NCBI RefSeq assembly: GCF_039522525.1
Contig: NZ_BAAADO010000001.1
Span: 186,001 to 250,000, forward strand
DNA: 64,000 nt
Direction: 5' to 3'
Source of the DNA: Salinibacillus aidingensis
GTDB lineage: Bacteria > Bacillota > Bacilli > Bacillales > Alkalibacillaceae
Made by a program: the position numbers and the translations under genes. Under the pieces are notes generated by a model. It saw only the letters and a list, made by a program, of their open reading frames with translations, made no database searches and was not told the origin of the DNA. Shown piece by piece: positions 17,032 to 26,191 of this stretch (position 1 is its first letter; each line of letters begins with the position of its first letter).

Positions 17032-17385
17032 ATCTTTCACCTCCTCCCAAATGCAAACAATCGAATGAGCGTAAAAGGAATTTTAAAATTCCAATCATCC
17101 CATTTGTTAACAATTTTCATACATTTTATACATGTAAGTCATTCAAAAATGATGACAAGCCTTATCATAACCGAATTTTCGAGGAATTTCAATAAAATTA
17201 GGCAAAATTCTTCTGTATTTGATGGATTTTCCTATCAAAATCCGGTATGTAAGATTACTTGCATCTTACCATAATTCGCCAGGGCCTTTCAATAGCAAAA
17301 CCGCATTCTCATGCGATTTTCAACGATTCTTATGTATCTAGCAAAATATAAATCAAGGTTGTACTCTTTTTTTAAGAATAAAAAT
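17032..17385. other. Gene-free hbs-spoIVA region with four inverted repeats
   Basis: No gene is supported in these 354 bases. It contains the hbs promoter and leader. Inverted repeats are a perfect 16-bp palindrome at 17077-17092 in the hbs leader, stems at 17224-17230/17237-17243 and 17249-17255/17263-17269, and a 10-bp stem with a GAGA loop on the minus strand at 17297-17320. The latter three lie upstream of the promoter, towards the spoIVA terminator. Confidence 0.75.
17164..17192 (-). promoter_or_regulatory. Sigma-A type promoter of hbs
   Basis: TTGAAA (17192-17187) and TATGAT (17169-17164) with a 17-base spacer on the minus strand, about 130 bases before the hbs ATG. The consensus match is strong and leaves a long leader. 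Confidence 0.7.
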
Positions 17386-17416
17386 AAAAAAAGCGGCATT
17401 TTCTGCCGCTTTTTTT
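17386..17416 (-). terminator. Rho-independent terminator of spoIVA
   Basis: A stem with arms 17393-17398 and 17404-17409, extended by A/T runs on each side, with a 5-base loop. The minus-strand tail is T-rich. The upstream A-run reaches the spoIVA stop codon. Confidence 0.85.
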
Positions 17417-18893
17417 ATAATATGATTGCTATTAAGCCACCGCTACCCTCATTGATAATCCGTTCGAGGGTTTCTTTAAGTTTGTATCTTGCATTTTCCG
17501 GCATTAAGGAAAGCTTAGCCTGAATCCCTTCTCTGACAATTGAGCTTAACGATCTGCCAAAAATATCAGACTTCCAGATTGATAAAGGGTCCTCTTCAAA
17601 GTCCTGCATTAAGTATCTGACAAGCTCTTCACTTTGCTTTTCAGTACCAATAATCGGCGCAAACTCAGACTCAACATCCACCTTCACCATATGAATAGAA
17701 GGTGCTACAGCTTTCAATCTGACGCCATACCTTGAACCTTGTCGAATAATTTCGGGTTCATCCAGGGCCATATCTTCAAGCGTTGGTGCTGCAATCCCAT
17801 AGCCTGTTTGCTTCACCATATTTAAAGCTTCAGAGACCTGATCGTACTCGCGTTTTGCAGTAGCAAAATCCTGCATTAATTCTAACAAATGATCTTTACC
17901 TCTGATTTCAACGCCGACAATTTCTTTCAGTACATGGTCATACAATTCATCCGGTGCCTGGAGATCAATTTCTGCAATGCCGTCTCCCATCTCCATTCCC
18001 GCTAATTGGGCTTGATCTACAAAGTCATAATCATAGAAGTTTCCGACAACCCGGTCCACATCACGAAGACGTTTAATATCTTTTACAGTATCCTGAATAG
18101 CCTCTTCGTAGCGCTGTTTTAACCAATGTTCATCCTTTAACACCATTACCCAGCTAGGCAGGTTTACATTTACTTCTAATACCGGGAATTCGTAAAGTGC
18201 CTCACGTAAGACATTATAGACATCGTGTTCCCGCATATTTTCCACACTAACCGCTACTACAGGAATATCATAGTACTCCTTCAATTCTTCTCTAAGCAGC
18301 TCCGTCTCCTGTGAATGAGGGTTTTGACTGTTCAGAACCATAATAAACGGTTTGCCTACTTCCTTAAGTTCATTCACAATTTTTTCTTCGGCTTCTACAT
18401 AATCATTACGGGGAATATCCCCTATAGTTCCATCCGTTGTCACAACCACTCCAATGGTCGAATGCTCCTGAATGACTTTTCTCGTTCCAATTTCAGCTGC
18501 TTCCGGAAATGGAATAGGCTCTTCGTACCAAGGTGTATTAATCATCCTTGGACCATTCTCGTCCTCAAAACCTTTGGCACCGTCAACCGTATATCCAACA
18601 CAGTCAACGAGACGTACATTTACATCAAGGCCTTCATCCACATTAACAGTTACTGCCTGATTAGGAATGAATTTAGGTTCAGTTGTCATAATGGTCCGGC
18701 CGGCAGCGCTCTGTGGCAATTCATCCTGTGCTCTGGATTTTTCTCCTTCATCTTCTATATTGGGCAAAACAACTAGATCCATAAATTTTTTAATAAAGGT
18801 TGATTTACCCGTTCGTACAGCGCCTACAACACCCAGATAAATATCTCCGTTCGTTCGTTTCGATATGTCCTTAAAAATATCGACTCTTTCCAA
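17415..18893 (-). CDS. spoIVA: Spore coat morphogenetic ATPase SpoIVA
   Basis: SpoIVA is made in the mother cell and polymerises on the forespore surface, using ATP, to form the coat basement layer. The start is a TTG at 18893 with GGGAGGGG upstream, giving 492 residues as in B. subtilis; the frame continues 32 codons upstream without support. A Walker A motif GAVRTGKST is at about 23-31, DCVGYTV lies near residue 95, and the C-terminus ends in GSGGLIAIIL like the B. subtilis protein. A sigma-E-like promoter is upstream at 18967-18996, which fits mother-cell expression. Confidence 0.98.
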   Translation of the reverse strand: MERVDIFKDISKRTNGDIYLGVVGAVRTGKSTFIKKFMDLVVLPNIEDEGEKSRAQDELPQSAAGRTIMTTEPKFIPNQAVTVNVDEGLDVNVRLVDCVGYTVDGAKGFEDENGPRMINTPWYEEPIPFPEAAEIGTRKVIQEHSTIGVVVTTDGTIGDIPRNDYVEAEEKIVNELKEVGKPFIMVLNSQNPHSQETELLREELKEYYDIPVVAVSVENMREHDVYNVLREALYEFPVLEVNVNLPSWVMVLKDEHWLKQRYEEAIQDTVKDIKRLRDVDRVVGNFYDYDFVDQAQLAGMEMGDGIAEIDLQAPDELYDHVLKEIVGVEIRGKDHLLELMQDFATAKREYDQVSEALNMVKQTGYGIAAPTLEDMALDEPEIIRQGSRYGVRLKAVAPSIHMVKVDVESEFAPIIGTEKQSEELVRYLMQDFEEDPLSIWKSDIFGRSLSSIVREGIQAKLSLMPENARYKLKETLERIINEGSGGLIAIIL

Positions 18894-18966
18894 GTGATCC
18901 CCTCCCGATACGTGAACTTCACTCCTGAAAAAATACAAAACACGAATACAATTCTTTAACACTAAG

Positions 18967-18996
18967 AGTCTATGATGTTGTCCTATCAAAATATGA
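18967..18996 (-). promoter_or_regulatory. Sigma-E-like promoter of spoIVA
   Basis: On the minus strand TCATATT (18996-18990) is followed after 15 bases by CATAGACT (18974-18967), one mismatch from the sigma-E -10 consensus CATACAHT. It lies 74 bases upstream of the TTG start. B. subtilis spoIVA is sigma-E dependent. Confidence 0.65.
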
Positions 18997-19148
18997 CTAA
19001 AACATTTAAGAAAACGAAGGATAAAGGTATGTAATATAAAGAAACATCATGTTCTCATTTCATCAAACGGATGGTTCTAACGCCTGAAAAACGGCTGCCC
19101 CCTGGCTGAATAATGGAAATACACGGTACACTATATTCTGATAAACAA

Positions 19149-19177
19149 AAAAAGATACCTCTAAAAGGTATCTTTTT
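19149..19177 (-). terminator. Rho-independent terminator of yphF
   Basis: A 12-bp inverted repeat (19149-19160 and 19166-19177) with a short loop, followed by T on the minus strand. The first arm overlaps the yphF stop codon at 19176. Confidence 0.85.
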
Positions 19178-19922
19178 ACGATTTCTTCTGATTTTTTTCG
19201 TTCTCTGAATAAGTGTGAAAAACAGGCTCTCCATCCTGTAGTGTGTATGGCAGAGAATAGGCAGGTACAAATGGGTAGTGATCTGCTAATAGATATCTGA
19301 TGTCATCTCCTGCCTGATAATTATGTTCTTTCTCCTTAATTACTTTGTAGAGATCTTTTCGATAATCAATGACAAGCTGCCCATCGGTGTCCATGTAAAT
19401 AGGCAGATTCTGATTTGTATAAGGGCTTTGGACGACCGGACGCTGCTCAAGACCTAATTTTTTGATGTCTATCTTATAGACCCCTGCAGCGACTTCCTCG
19501 CCAAAAGGAGGGTAAATATGTTCATTGCGATAGATTTCCAGCTGAAAATTAATTTCCCGTAATTTTTCTGATTGGCGTAAGTCAACAATTTTTACTGTCG
19601 CCTCTGTTTCAGGACGGATGATGACATATTGATATAAACCACCCTGCTCATACGAATTTCCCGGTGTAGTGGTTAAATATCCACTCTGCTTCAGTTTTTT
19701 AAAATCAACAGGATATTTAATAAATATATCTGTATCCATGTCCCGATTCTTAATTGGTAATTGCCCGTTGTGGTCATTTTTATACTGACTCACAGCCTCC
19801 TGCACCATTTCCAGCTGCATATCATTTGGAATTTGATTCTTTTGTAATTCCTCTTCCGGGTACATACAGCCGGTAAGAAGAACGATAGCCATAAAACTCC
19901 AAACGGCCTGACTTATTTTCAT
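19176..19922 (-). CDS. yphF: YphF-like lipoprotein of unknown function
   Basis: A 248-residue protein beginning with a short signal sequence that ends in a lipobox, LLTGC near residues 15-19, so it is likely a lipid-anchored extracytoplasmic protein. No enzyme motif is visible in the mature part, which is hydrophilic and rich in Y, Q and D. GGGGGA precedes the ATG. It sits between spoIVA and yphE, as yphF does in B. subtilis. Identification is by context, size and lipoprotein character. The stop codon is embedded in a terminator arm. Confidence 0.82.
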   Translation of the reverse strand: MKISQAVWSFMAIVLLTGCMYPEEELQKNQIPNDMQLEMVQEAVSQYKNDHNGQLPIKNRDMDTDIFIKYPVDFKKLKQSGYLTTTPGNSYEQGGLYQYVIIRPETEATVKIVDLRQSEKLREINFQLEIYRNEHIYPPFGEEVAAGVYKIDIKKLGLEQRPVVQSPYTNQNLPIYMDTDGQLVIDYRKDLYKVIKEKEHNYQAGDDIRYLLADHYPFVPAYSLPYTLQDGEPVFHTYSENEKNQKKS

Positions 19923-19943
19923 ATGAAATTCCCCCGTTTATCT

Positions 19944-20141
19944 TTACGCTGTTGGACCACTTAGAACAATATAAAAAATAATAACACTGCCGAAAATAAA
20001 ACATATGTATGCCAAAAGGCCAACGATTCCACTGAAGAACCCCTTAAGTTTATTTCTGCTTAAATATATGAGTCCCATGGCAATCAGCAGCAATGCCATT
20101 CCCACGAAAGATATATACATATTCAACATGCTCTGGCTCAT
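19944..20141 (-). CDS. yphE: YphE-like small membrane protein (DUF2768)
   Basis: A 65-residue protein with two hydrophobic helices, at about residues 8-27 and 34-60, separated by the basic loop SRNKLKG. B. subtilis yphE, a DUF2768 protein, occupies this position. AAGGAG precedes the ATG by 9 bases. Its function is unknown. It is separated from yphF by 21 bases and probably transcribed with it. Confidence 0.85.
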   Translation of the reverse strand: MSQSMLNMYISFVGMALLLIAMGLIYLSRNKLKGFFSGIVGLLAYICFIFGSVIIFYIVLSGPTA

Positions 20142-20281
20142 GTAAAACGCTCCTTAAGGACTTCAAATTCGTCCATATTATATCATATAGAAAATTAGAA
20201 GGATAGAAAAGCAGGCTTGTCCATCCATGTAACAGTATGACCGGATGATGTGATCCGATACTTTCTCAGAACAAATAAAAC

Positions 20282-20308
20282 CCGAGGTGAAGGGGCTGGA
20301 CACCTCGG
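20282..20308 (-). terminator. Rho-independent terminator of the spoVIF-family gene
   Basis: An 8-bp perfect stem (20282-20289 and 20301-20308) with an 11-base loop. On the minus strand it is followed by GTTTTATTTG. It lies about 100 bases beyond the stop codon. Confidence 0.7.
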
Positions 20309-20410
20309 TAAACTAAATATATCCCTTACCTTGCAGCTCTATAGGATTTCTTGCTGCGGTTTATTATATGCATTGTTCAAATGAACCGTATCATCAAGTG
20401 CCCAAGCAGT

Positions 20411-20674
20411 CTATTTCTTAAGCATCTGTTGAAGTGAGTTCATATCCATCGGTATATTCTGATTGGTAATCATTTCAACAATTTCGTCCTCTTTAGCCTT
20501 GGATACAGGTTTACCTGCCATTTTTGAAAGTCTGCGTACTAACTGCCTTACGTTTTTTTCATCAGAAAAATTGGCATTCTTGACCGAATCAGCAACCTTA
20601 AATATTTCATCGGAAGAAATGTTAGCATTGTTTTCAATTTGGTTAAAGGGATTGTTTTCAGATTGTTTTCCCAC
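20411..20674 (-). CDS. Stage VI sporulation protein F family protein
   Basis: An 87-residue soluble protein matching the SpoVIF/YjcC family, whose B. subtilis member is a transcriptional activator-like factor for late coat genes. Recognisable segments are DEKNVRQLVRRLSKMAGKPVSKAKED and a C-terminal IPMDMNSLQQMLKK. It starts with GTG preceded by AAGGAGG. It lies between gpsA and yphE, a position where B. subtilis lacks a gene but several other Bacillaceae have one. Whether it is the orthologue of B. subtilis SpoVIF or a paralogue cannot be judged here. Confidence 0.8.
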   Translation of the reverse strand: MGKQSENNPFNQIENNANISSDEIFKVADSVKNANFSDEKNVRQLVRRLSKMAGKPVSKAKEDEIVEMITNQNIPMDMNSLQQMLKK

Positions 20675-20743
20675 TGCCCTACCTCCTTGTAATACGTTTC
20701 ACCATATTATATGCAAAGGCAGTGGGGGTGTGAGATGTTTTAA

Positions 20744-21781
20744 TTAAAGCGTTTGATTCCGTAAATCATCAGGTAGCTCTTCCACCTCGTGGGTTTTTCC
20801 TCTGTTCATTAAACGGTCGACAATAACTTTTGGGGGTTCCTGGTTAAATAGAAGGTTATACAGTCCCTTTGTAATAGGCATCTCGATGTTTTCCTGTTCC
20901 GATAACTGGTAGGCTGCCTGCGTTGTACGTACGCCTTCTACTACCATGCCCATTTCTTCTAATACATCGTCCAATTTACGTCCCTGTCCCAGCAGATATC
21001 CTGCACGCCAATTTCGACTATGCGAGCTGGTACAAGTTACAATTAAATCTCCAACTCCTGTTAAACCTGCAAATGTTAATGGATTTGCTCCCATGGAAGC
21101 ACCCAGTCTTGCGATTTCAGCCAGTCCTCTTGTGATAAGGGCAGCTTTTGCGTTATCACCATAATCCAGTCCATCTGAAATTCCTGCACCCAGAGCGATA
21201 ATATTCTTTAATGCCCCCCCTAATTCAACACCGACAATGTCAGGATTGGTATACACACGGAATTTATCATTGATAAACAGATCCTGTGCTTTCTGTGCCA
21301 GGTCATGATCATGTGAGGACACTGTTACGGTTGTTGGATGTCTCGCTCCAACCTCCTCTGCATGACTTGGGCCAGACAAAACAACAACCTCTCCATAAAG
21401 CTCCCTGGGCACTTCTTCCTCAATCATTTCGGAAACACGTTTTAATGTATGAGGCTCAATTCCTTTGGCAGCATGAATAAGTGTTACTTTATGATCCAGA
21501 TGATTTTTCAGTTGACCACACACATCACGAATAGCCTTTGTTGGGACAACAAGGACAATCGTTTCTGCATCGGCAATAGCCTCATTGAGATTATCATAAG
21601 CCTTTACCTCGTCAGGGAGTGTAATTTCTTTTAAATATTTTTCATTCTGCCGGGTTTCATTAATAGCCTTGGCCTGTTCAGCACGATGAGTCCACAATCT
21701 TACATCATGGTGGTTATCTCCCAAAACAAGTGCCAATGCTGATCCCCAGCTTCCTGCTCCCAGTACAGCAACCTTCCCCAT
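20744..21781 (-). CDS. gpsA: Glycerol-3-phosphate dehydrogenase [NAD(P)+]
   Basis: GpsA reduces dihydroxyacetone phosphate to sn-glycerol-3-phosphate, the backbone of membrane phospholipids. The Rossmann motif GAGSWGSALA is at the N-terminus, and GGALKNIIALGAG near residue 190 contains the catalytic lysine. A TTG two codons upstream is in frame. GGAGG nine bases before the ATG at 21781 supports that start. Its product feeds PlsC-type acylation, and plsC is 4.4 kb upstream. It follows der by 15 bases. Confidence 0.97.
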   Translation of the reverse strand: MGKVAVLGAGSWGSALALVLGDNHHDVRLWTHRAEQAKAINETRQNEKYLKEITLPDEVKAYDNLNEAIADAETIVLVVPTKAIRDVCGQLKNHLDHKVTLIHAAKGIEPHTLKRVSEMIEEEVPRELYGEVVVLSGPSHAEEVGARHPTTVTVSSHDHDLAQKAQDLFINDKFRVYTNPDIVGVELGGALKNIIALGAGISDGLDYGDNAKAALITRGLAEIARLGASMGANPLTFAGLTGVGDLIVTCTSSHSRNWRAGYLLGQGRKLDDVLEEMGMVVEGVRTTQAAYQLSEQENIEMPITKGLYNLLFNQEPPKVIVDRLMNRGKTHEVEELPDDLRNQTL

Positions 21782-21796
21782 TGACAAAGTCCTCCT

Positions 21797-23107
21797 TTAT
21801 TTCCGTTGTCTTGCGTATATTTTAATGGGCGTACCTTCAAACCCAAATGCTTCCCGAATACGATTTTCCAAAAAGCGCTTAAACGTAAAGTGCATGAGTT
21901 CTGGATCATTCACAAATACCACAAAGGTTGGCGGTTTCACAGCAACCTGTGTCGCGTATAATATCTTGAGTTTTCTCCCTTTTATAGAAGGAGTGGGATT
22001 CAGTGCAAGGGAATCCATAATAACCTCATTCAGCAGGTTTGTTTGTACTCTTTTGGCATGATTTTCACTTGCCTGAATAATTCTAGGCAATAATGTATGC
22101 ATTCGTTTTTTTGTTAACGCAGAAAGAAAAACAACAGGTGCGTAGTCCAGGAATTGAAAATCCTGTCTGACTTTATCTTCAAATTCTTTCATGGTTTTAT
22201 CGTCTTTTTCAACAGTATCCCACTTATTTACGACAATAATAACGGCCTTACCCGCTTCATGTGCATAGCCTGCAATTCGTTTATCCTGCTCAATAATACC
22301 CGTATCTGCATCAAGGACAGCTAAGACCACATCTGAGCGTTCAATCGCTTTTAGGGCTCGTAACACACTGTACTTTTCAGTTTTTTCATAAACCTTTCCT
22401 CTTTTTCTCATCCCGGCAGTATCAATGATGACAAAATCCTGATTGTCTTTTTCAAAGCTTGTATCGATGGCGTCTCTGGTTGTTCCGGCAACTTCACTTA
22501 CAATAACCCGCTCTTCACCTAAGATTGAATTTACTAACGAGGATTTCCCCACGTTAGGGCGGCCTATTAAACTGAAATGGATGGTATCCTCATCATCTTC
22601 TTCAATGTCCCTTTCAGGAAAGTGCTTCACAACTTCATCAAGTAAATCACCTAATCCTAACCCATGTGAACCTGAGATAGGGTAAGGCTCCCCAAATCCT
22701 AAGGAATAAAATTCATAAATCCGATCTCTCATCTCAGGATTATCCATTTTATTAACAGCCAGAACCACAGGCTTGCTCGATTTAAATAACATACGAGTCA
22801 CTTCTTCGTCAGCCGCTGTAACTCCTTCTTTTCCATCAATCATAAAAATGATGACATCGGATTCCTCAATGGCAATTTCCGCCTGTGTCCTCATTTGAAC
22901 CATTAGAGGCTCGTCCCCTATTTCGATTCCTCCTGTATCAATTAAATTAAAGGTTGTATTTAACCATTCGGCTTCCGCATAGATTCGGTCACGAGTAACC
23001 CCTGGTACATCTTCCACAATGGCAATTCTTTCTCCGACAAGCCGATTAAATATCGTTGATTTTCCTACATTCGGTTTTCCTACTATTGCAACAACAGATT
23101 TCCGCAT
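21797..23107 (-). CDS. der: Ribosome-associated GTPase Der (EngA)
   Basis: Der helps mature the 50S ribosomal subunit and is essential in B. subtilis. The protein has two tandem GTPase domains, with P-loops GKPNVGKST near residue 9 and GRPNVGKSS near 183, each followed by NKMD or NKWD and DTGG/DTAG motifs. A C-terminal KH-like domain with LKILYATQVAVKPPTFVVF follows. The 436 residues match B. subtilis. AAGGATG precedes the ATG. It is co-directional with gpsA. The seaA (yphB) gene that lies upstream of der in B. subtilis is not present. Confidence 0.98.
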   Translation of the reverse strand: MRKSVVAIVGKPNVGKSTIFNRLVGERIAIVEDVPGVTRDRIYAEAEWLNTTFNLIDTGGIEIGDEPLMVQMRTQAEIAIEESDVIIFMIDGKEGVTAADEEVTRMLFKSSKPVVLAVNKMDNPEMRDRIYEFYSLGFGEPYPISGSHGLGLGDLLDEVVKHFPERDIEEDDEDTIHFSLIGRPNVGKSSLVNSILGEERVIVSEVAGTTRDAIDTSFEKDNQDFVIIDTAGMRKRGKVYEKTEKYSVLRALKAIERSDVVLAVLDADTGIIEQDKRIAGYAHEAGKAVIIVVNKWDTVEKDDKTMKEFEDKVRQDFQFLDYAPVVFLSALTKKRMHTLLPRIIQASENHAKRVQTNLLNEVIMDSLALNPTPSIKGRKLKILYATQVAVKPPTFVVFVNDPELMHFTFKRFLENRIREAFGFEGTPIKIYARQRK

Positions 23108-23179
23108 TTCTGTTCATCCTTTATATTCACATTTGAGTATATTTCAATTGTGGCAGGTTTAGCCACAAACGTTTGAAAA

Positions 23180-23205
23180 TACCCTTCTTACCTGAAAGAA
23201 GGGTA
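23180..23205 (-). terminator. Hairpin after yphA, probable terminator
   Basis: A perfect 10-bp stem (23180-23189 and 23196-23205) with a 6-base loop. The minus-strand tail has a short T4 run. It lies between the yphA stop and the der start. Confidence 0.6.
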
Positions 23206-23275
23206 ACTACAGCTTTTATATTTTAGCAAATGAAGGATTATTAAACAACTTTTTCCTTAACTTCTGCAGATTCTG

Positions 23276-23869
23276 TCACGTTTTAAATTTTAAGGAAACA
23301 TTTTTGACAGTTTGTTCTATTTTTTCACTAAAACGTCTGATTTTAAACCATAAGGTTAATGTAATCATTATAAAGACGACATCTGTTAGGTAGGCCAGGT
23401 CTCCGATTGAAACTGTAAATCCATAGGACAGTCTTACAAAGGTAAAAAGAAGCTGTCCAGCTGAAGTACTTATCAAGGCAATAGCCAGTTGACTTTGCAG
23501 ATCATCCACAAAAATATAAAATTCAAGAATACAGATTAAGGCCATTATAATTGAGCTTGAAAGAAATAACCATAATGGATTAAACAGCGCCCATAATTTC
23601 AGCCCACTGTAGGCAAAGCTTAAGCTAATGGCGATACTGACGCGAATAAACTTCCCCTTTGATTTTGCAAGTAGTATAAAACCAGTTATACAATTCATTA
23701 TTAAAGGCACATGAATCTCCAGTCCGGAATATGAAATATATGTAGTGGATGTAATCATACAACCTAAAATGAAGCTTGAATAGCAGAACCGCCTTCTCGA
23801 ATCAAAATCAAAAAAGTAAACAATAATCCACAGTACCCACGCGAGCCAGTAAAAAATCCAGGTTTCCAT
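23276..23869 (-). CDS. yphA: YphA-like membrane protein
   Basis: A 197-residue, very hydrophobic protein with about six membrane helices. Its position after fni and size (B. subtilis YphA is 199 residues) support the name; no functional motif is visible. The AGGTG ribosome binding site seven bases before the ATG lies inside the 3' arm of the fni terminator hairpin, so read-through transcripts would have this site paired. A promoter of its own is not obvious. The end of the gene is followed by a hairpin. Confidence 0.75.
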   Translation of the reverse strand: METWIFYWLAWVLWIIVYFFDFDSRRRFCYSSFILGCMITSTTYISYSGLEIHVPLIMNCITGFILLAKSKGKFIRVSIAISLSFAYSGLKLWALFNPLWLFLSSSIIMALICILEFYIFVDDLQSQLAIALISTSAGQLLFTFVRLSYGFTVSIGDLAYLTDVVFIMITLTLWFKIRRFSEKIEQTVKNVSLKFKT

Positions 23870-23870
23870 A

Positions 23871-23906
23871 AAAAAACACCTACCATTTTCAGTATAGGTG
23901 TTTTTT
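23871..23906 (-). terminator. Rho-independent terminator of fni
   Basis: A 12-bp inverted repeat (23871-23882 and 23895-23906) ends in T7 on the minus strand, 14 bases past the fni stop. Its 3' arm also holds the yphA ribosome binding site. Confidence 0.88.
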
Positions 23907-23920
23907 ATCCTTCATAAACT

Positions 23921-24943
23921 TTATGTTCTTTGATTTATCCATTCCTTAGTTTTGCCAAATAGTGCATGGGGACTACCTTTTAAAAGATTAGGACTGGTTA
24001 CACCGAGGGTCATCATCACAATTTTAATTTCATCATGAATGGAGTCAATTTTATTAACCAATCCCTCAACATCCTGATCGATAACGGTCCGAAGCATCGG
24101 CCCTGCCATTCCAAACATATTCGCTCCTGAAATCAAAGCTTTTGCACCATCCAGCCCATGGCGAATCCCGCCGGATGCAATTAAATGAACATTGGGAAAG
24201 GCAGCCTGTATTTCTCTTAAAGAAACCAGTGTAGGAATTCCCCAATGGTTAAGAGAATGGAGACGATCTGTTCTCCTATTATTTTCAATTTGGGAAAAGC
24301 TTGTCCCGCCTCTGCCGCCAGCATCAATATACTTAATTCCAATACTTTCCAGTTTTGCGGCCGTTTCCTTCGAGATTCCAAAGCCTACTTCTTTGATAAT
24401 TACGGGTATGGAAATGTTTGAAACGATATCCTCAATATTCCGCAAACGTTCGGAAAAGTCCCGGTCTCCTTCAGGCATAATTAATTCCTGCATCACATTT
24501 AAATGAATCTGCAAAGCATTCGCCTCTACCATATCAATTGCCCGTTTCGCCTGTTCCAGCGTTGCTTCACTGCCAACATTAGCAATCACAATTCCATTTG
24601 GATGTTCACGCCTCACGACTTCATATGTGTTTTTTTCCTCTTCATCTTTTAGCGCAGACATTTGTGAACCCACAGCAATCGCAATATTTTTTTCGTGAGC
24701 AGCCATTGCGAGCTTTTGATTAATTTCAGCGGTTTTAAATCCGCCCCCACCTGTCATAGCATTGATAAAAAGAGGCGAACTTAGAGAAAGTTCGCCACAA
24801 GCTGTATTTAAAGAAAGTTCATTCCAATTTAATGGAGTAAGGCTCTGATGAATAATCTCCATTTCATCAAAGCTGTTAGGTTCAGTCTGTGTTTGTTTTA
24901 CCACTTCATTGATGTGTGCAATCTTCCTTTGTGCTCTACTCAT
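23921..24943 (-). CDS. fni: Isopentenyl-diphosphate delta-isomerase, type 2
   Basis: This FMN- and NADPH-dependent type 2 isomerase interconverts IPP and DMAPP, precursors of the menaquinone tail and undecaprenyl lipid. Motifs include MTGGGGFKTAEINQ near residue 65, the HLNVMQELIMPEGDR signature near 150 and DAGGRGGTSFSQIE near 207. A GTG three codons upstream is possible, but GGTGG five bases from the ATG at 24943 favours this start. It follows the S1-like gene closely. The terminator at 23871-23906 ends it. Confidence 0.95.
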   Translation of the reverse strand: MSRAQRKIAHINEVVKQTQTEPNSFDEMEIIHQSLTPLNWNELSLNTACGELSLSSPLFINAMTGGGGFKTAEINQKLAMAAHEKNIAIAVGSQMSALKDEEEKNTYEVVRREHPNGIVIANVGSEATLEQAKRAIDMVEANALQIHLNVMQELIMPEGDRDFSERLRNIEDIVSNISIPVIIKEVGFGISKETAAKLESIGIKYIDAGGRGGTSFSQIENNRRTDRLHSLNHWGIPTLVSLREIQAAFPNVHLIASGGIRHGLDGAKALISGANMFGMAGPMLRTVIDQDVEGLVNKIDSIHDEIKIVMMTLGVTSPNLLKGSPHALFGKTKEWINQRT

Positions 24944-24956
24944 ATTAACCACCGTT

Positions 24957-26111
24957 TTATTCTTTTAATTTACCCAGCTGGTCGCCAATCACATCGCCCA
25001 GTGAAAATGTACCCTGATCCTGCTCTTTTGTATACTGTTCAATTTCTTTTTTATTCTGATCATTTTCAACTTCACGTATACTCAGGGACATCTTTTTATT
25101 TTCTTCACTTACATCCAGTACTTTTACATTTACTTTTTGGCCTGCTTCCAGTACCTCACCAGGTGTTCCTATATGACGATCTGAAATCTGGGATATATGA
25201 ACAAGACCTTCTACACCTGGCAGCACTTCAACAAAGGCACCAAAGTTTACCAGACGCTTGACAGTTCCTTCAACGACATCGCCTGCTTTAACCTTTGATT
25301 CAATGCCTTCCCATGGTCCCGGCAAAACATCCTTAACAGATAGAGAAATACGTTCATTATCCCGGTCAACGGACAGAACTTTGACCTTAACCGTTTCACC
25401 TTCAGATAACACATCAGAAGCTTTGTTTACATGTTCATGGGAGAGCTGTGATATGTGCACTAACCCATCGATACCGCCAATGTCTACGAAAGCACCGAAA
25501 TCTGTAAGTCTTTGTACCGTACCTTCAAGAACATCTCCCGCACTAATTTTTTCCAGAACATCCATCTTTTCTTTTGCCTGTTTCTCTTCCTCAACTGCTT
25601 TATGGGAGAGAATAACCCGGTTTTTTTCTCTGTCTGTTTCAATTACTTTCAATGTAAGAGTTTTGCCTTTATAATCATCAAAGTTTTCCACATAGTGCGT
25701 TTCTACATGGGATGCGGGAATAAACCCTCTAAGTCCAACATCAGCTACAAGTCCGCCCTTTACAACTTCTTTAATTTCTGCTTCAAAAACTTCGCCGCTT
25801 GCCAATCTATTTTCAAGCTTTTCCCAGTTTTCTTCAGCATCTACTAAACGTTTTGATAAGATAATTTCCATTTCACTCTCATCTTCAGTAGTCTCTTCTT
25901 CTATTTTTTTTACTTTAAGGGAAACTTCATCCCCTTCAGATAGAACATCTGAAATTTTTTCCACATGAAGATTTGACAATTCACTAATAGGCAAAATACC
26001 TTCAGCTTTATAACCGATATCTACGAGTGCGTGCTTTTCCTCCACTTTTACAACTTTTCCTGTCACTACGTCTCCTTCATTAAGAGACTGTCCGTGATTT
26101 AATTCATCCAT
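24957..26111 (-). CDS. ypfD: Ribosomal protein S1 homologue (YpfD type)
   Basis: The protein has four S1 RNA-binding domains in 384 residues, as seen from repeated GDVVxGxVxxL and FGAFVDI/GVEGLVHISQ segments (about 10-80, 95-165, 180-250, 265-335). It is the short S1 form typical of low-GC Gram-positives and is expected to bind mRNA and ribosomes; whether it acts like E. coli S1 is unclear. GGAGG ten bases before the ATG at 26111 decides the start over a longer reading frame that opens ten codons upstream. It lies between fni and plsC as in B. subtilis. Confidence 0.94.
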   Translation of the reverse strand: MDELNHGQSLNEGDVVTGKVVKVEEKHALVDIGYKAEGILPISELSNLHVEKISDVLSEGDEVSLKVKKIEEETTEDESEMEIILSKRLVDAEENWEKLENRLASGEVFEAEIKEVVKGGLVADVGLRGFIPASHVETHYVENFDDYKGKTLTLKVIETDREKNRVILSHKAVEEEKQAKEKMDVLEKISAGDVLEGTVQRLTDFGAFVDIGGIDGLVHISQLSHEHVNKASDVLSEGETVKVKVLSVDRDNERISLSVKDVLPGPWEGIESKVKAGDVVEGTVKRLVNFGAFVEVLPGVEGLVHISQISDRHIGTPGEVLEAGQKVNVKVLDVSEENKKMSLSIREVENDQNKKEIEQYTKEQDQGTFSLGDVIGDQLGKLKE

Positions 26112-26191
26112 AACCAATAGACCTCCTTCAATACGACACAACTAAAAATGTCCTTTTTTCTAAGTTCTAATATTTTATCTGTTTTGTCAAG

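Noticed and set aside
19055..19270. A 71-codon minus-strand frame over the end of yphF
   Set aside because: It overlaps yphF in another frame and runs through its terminator; no start signal.
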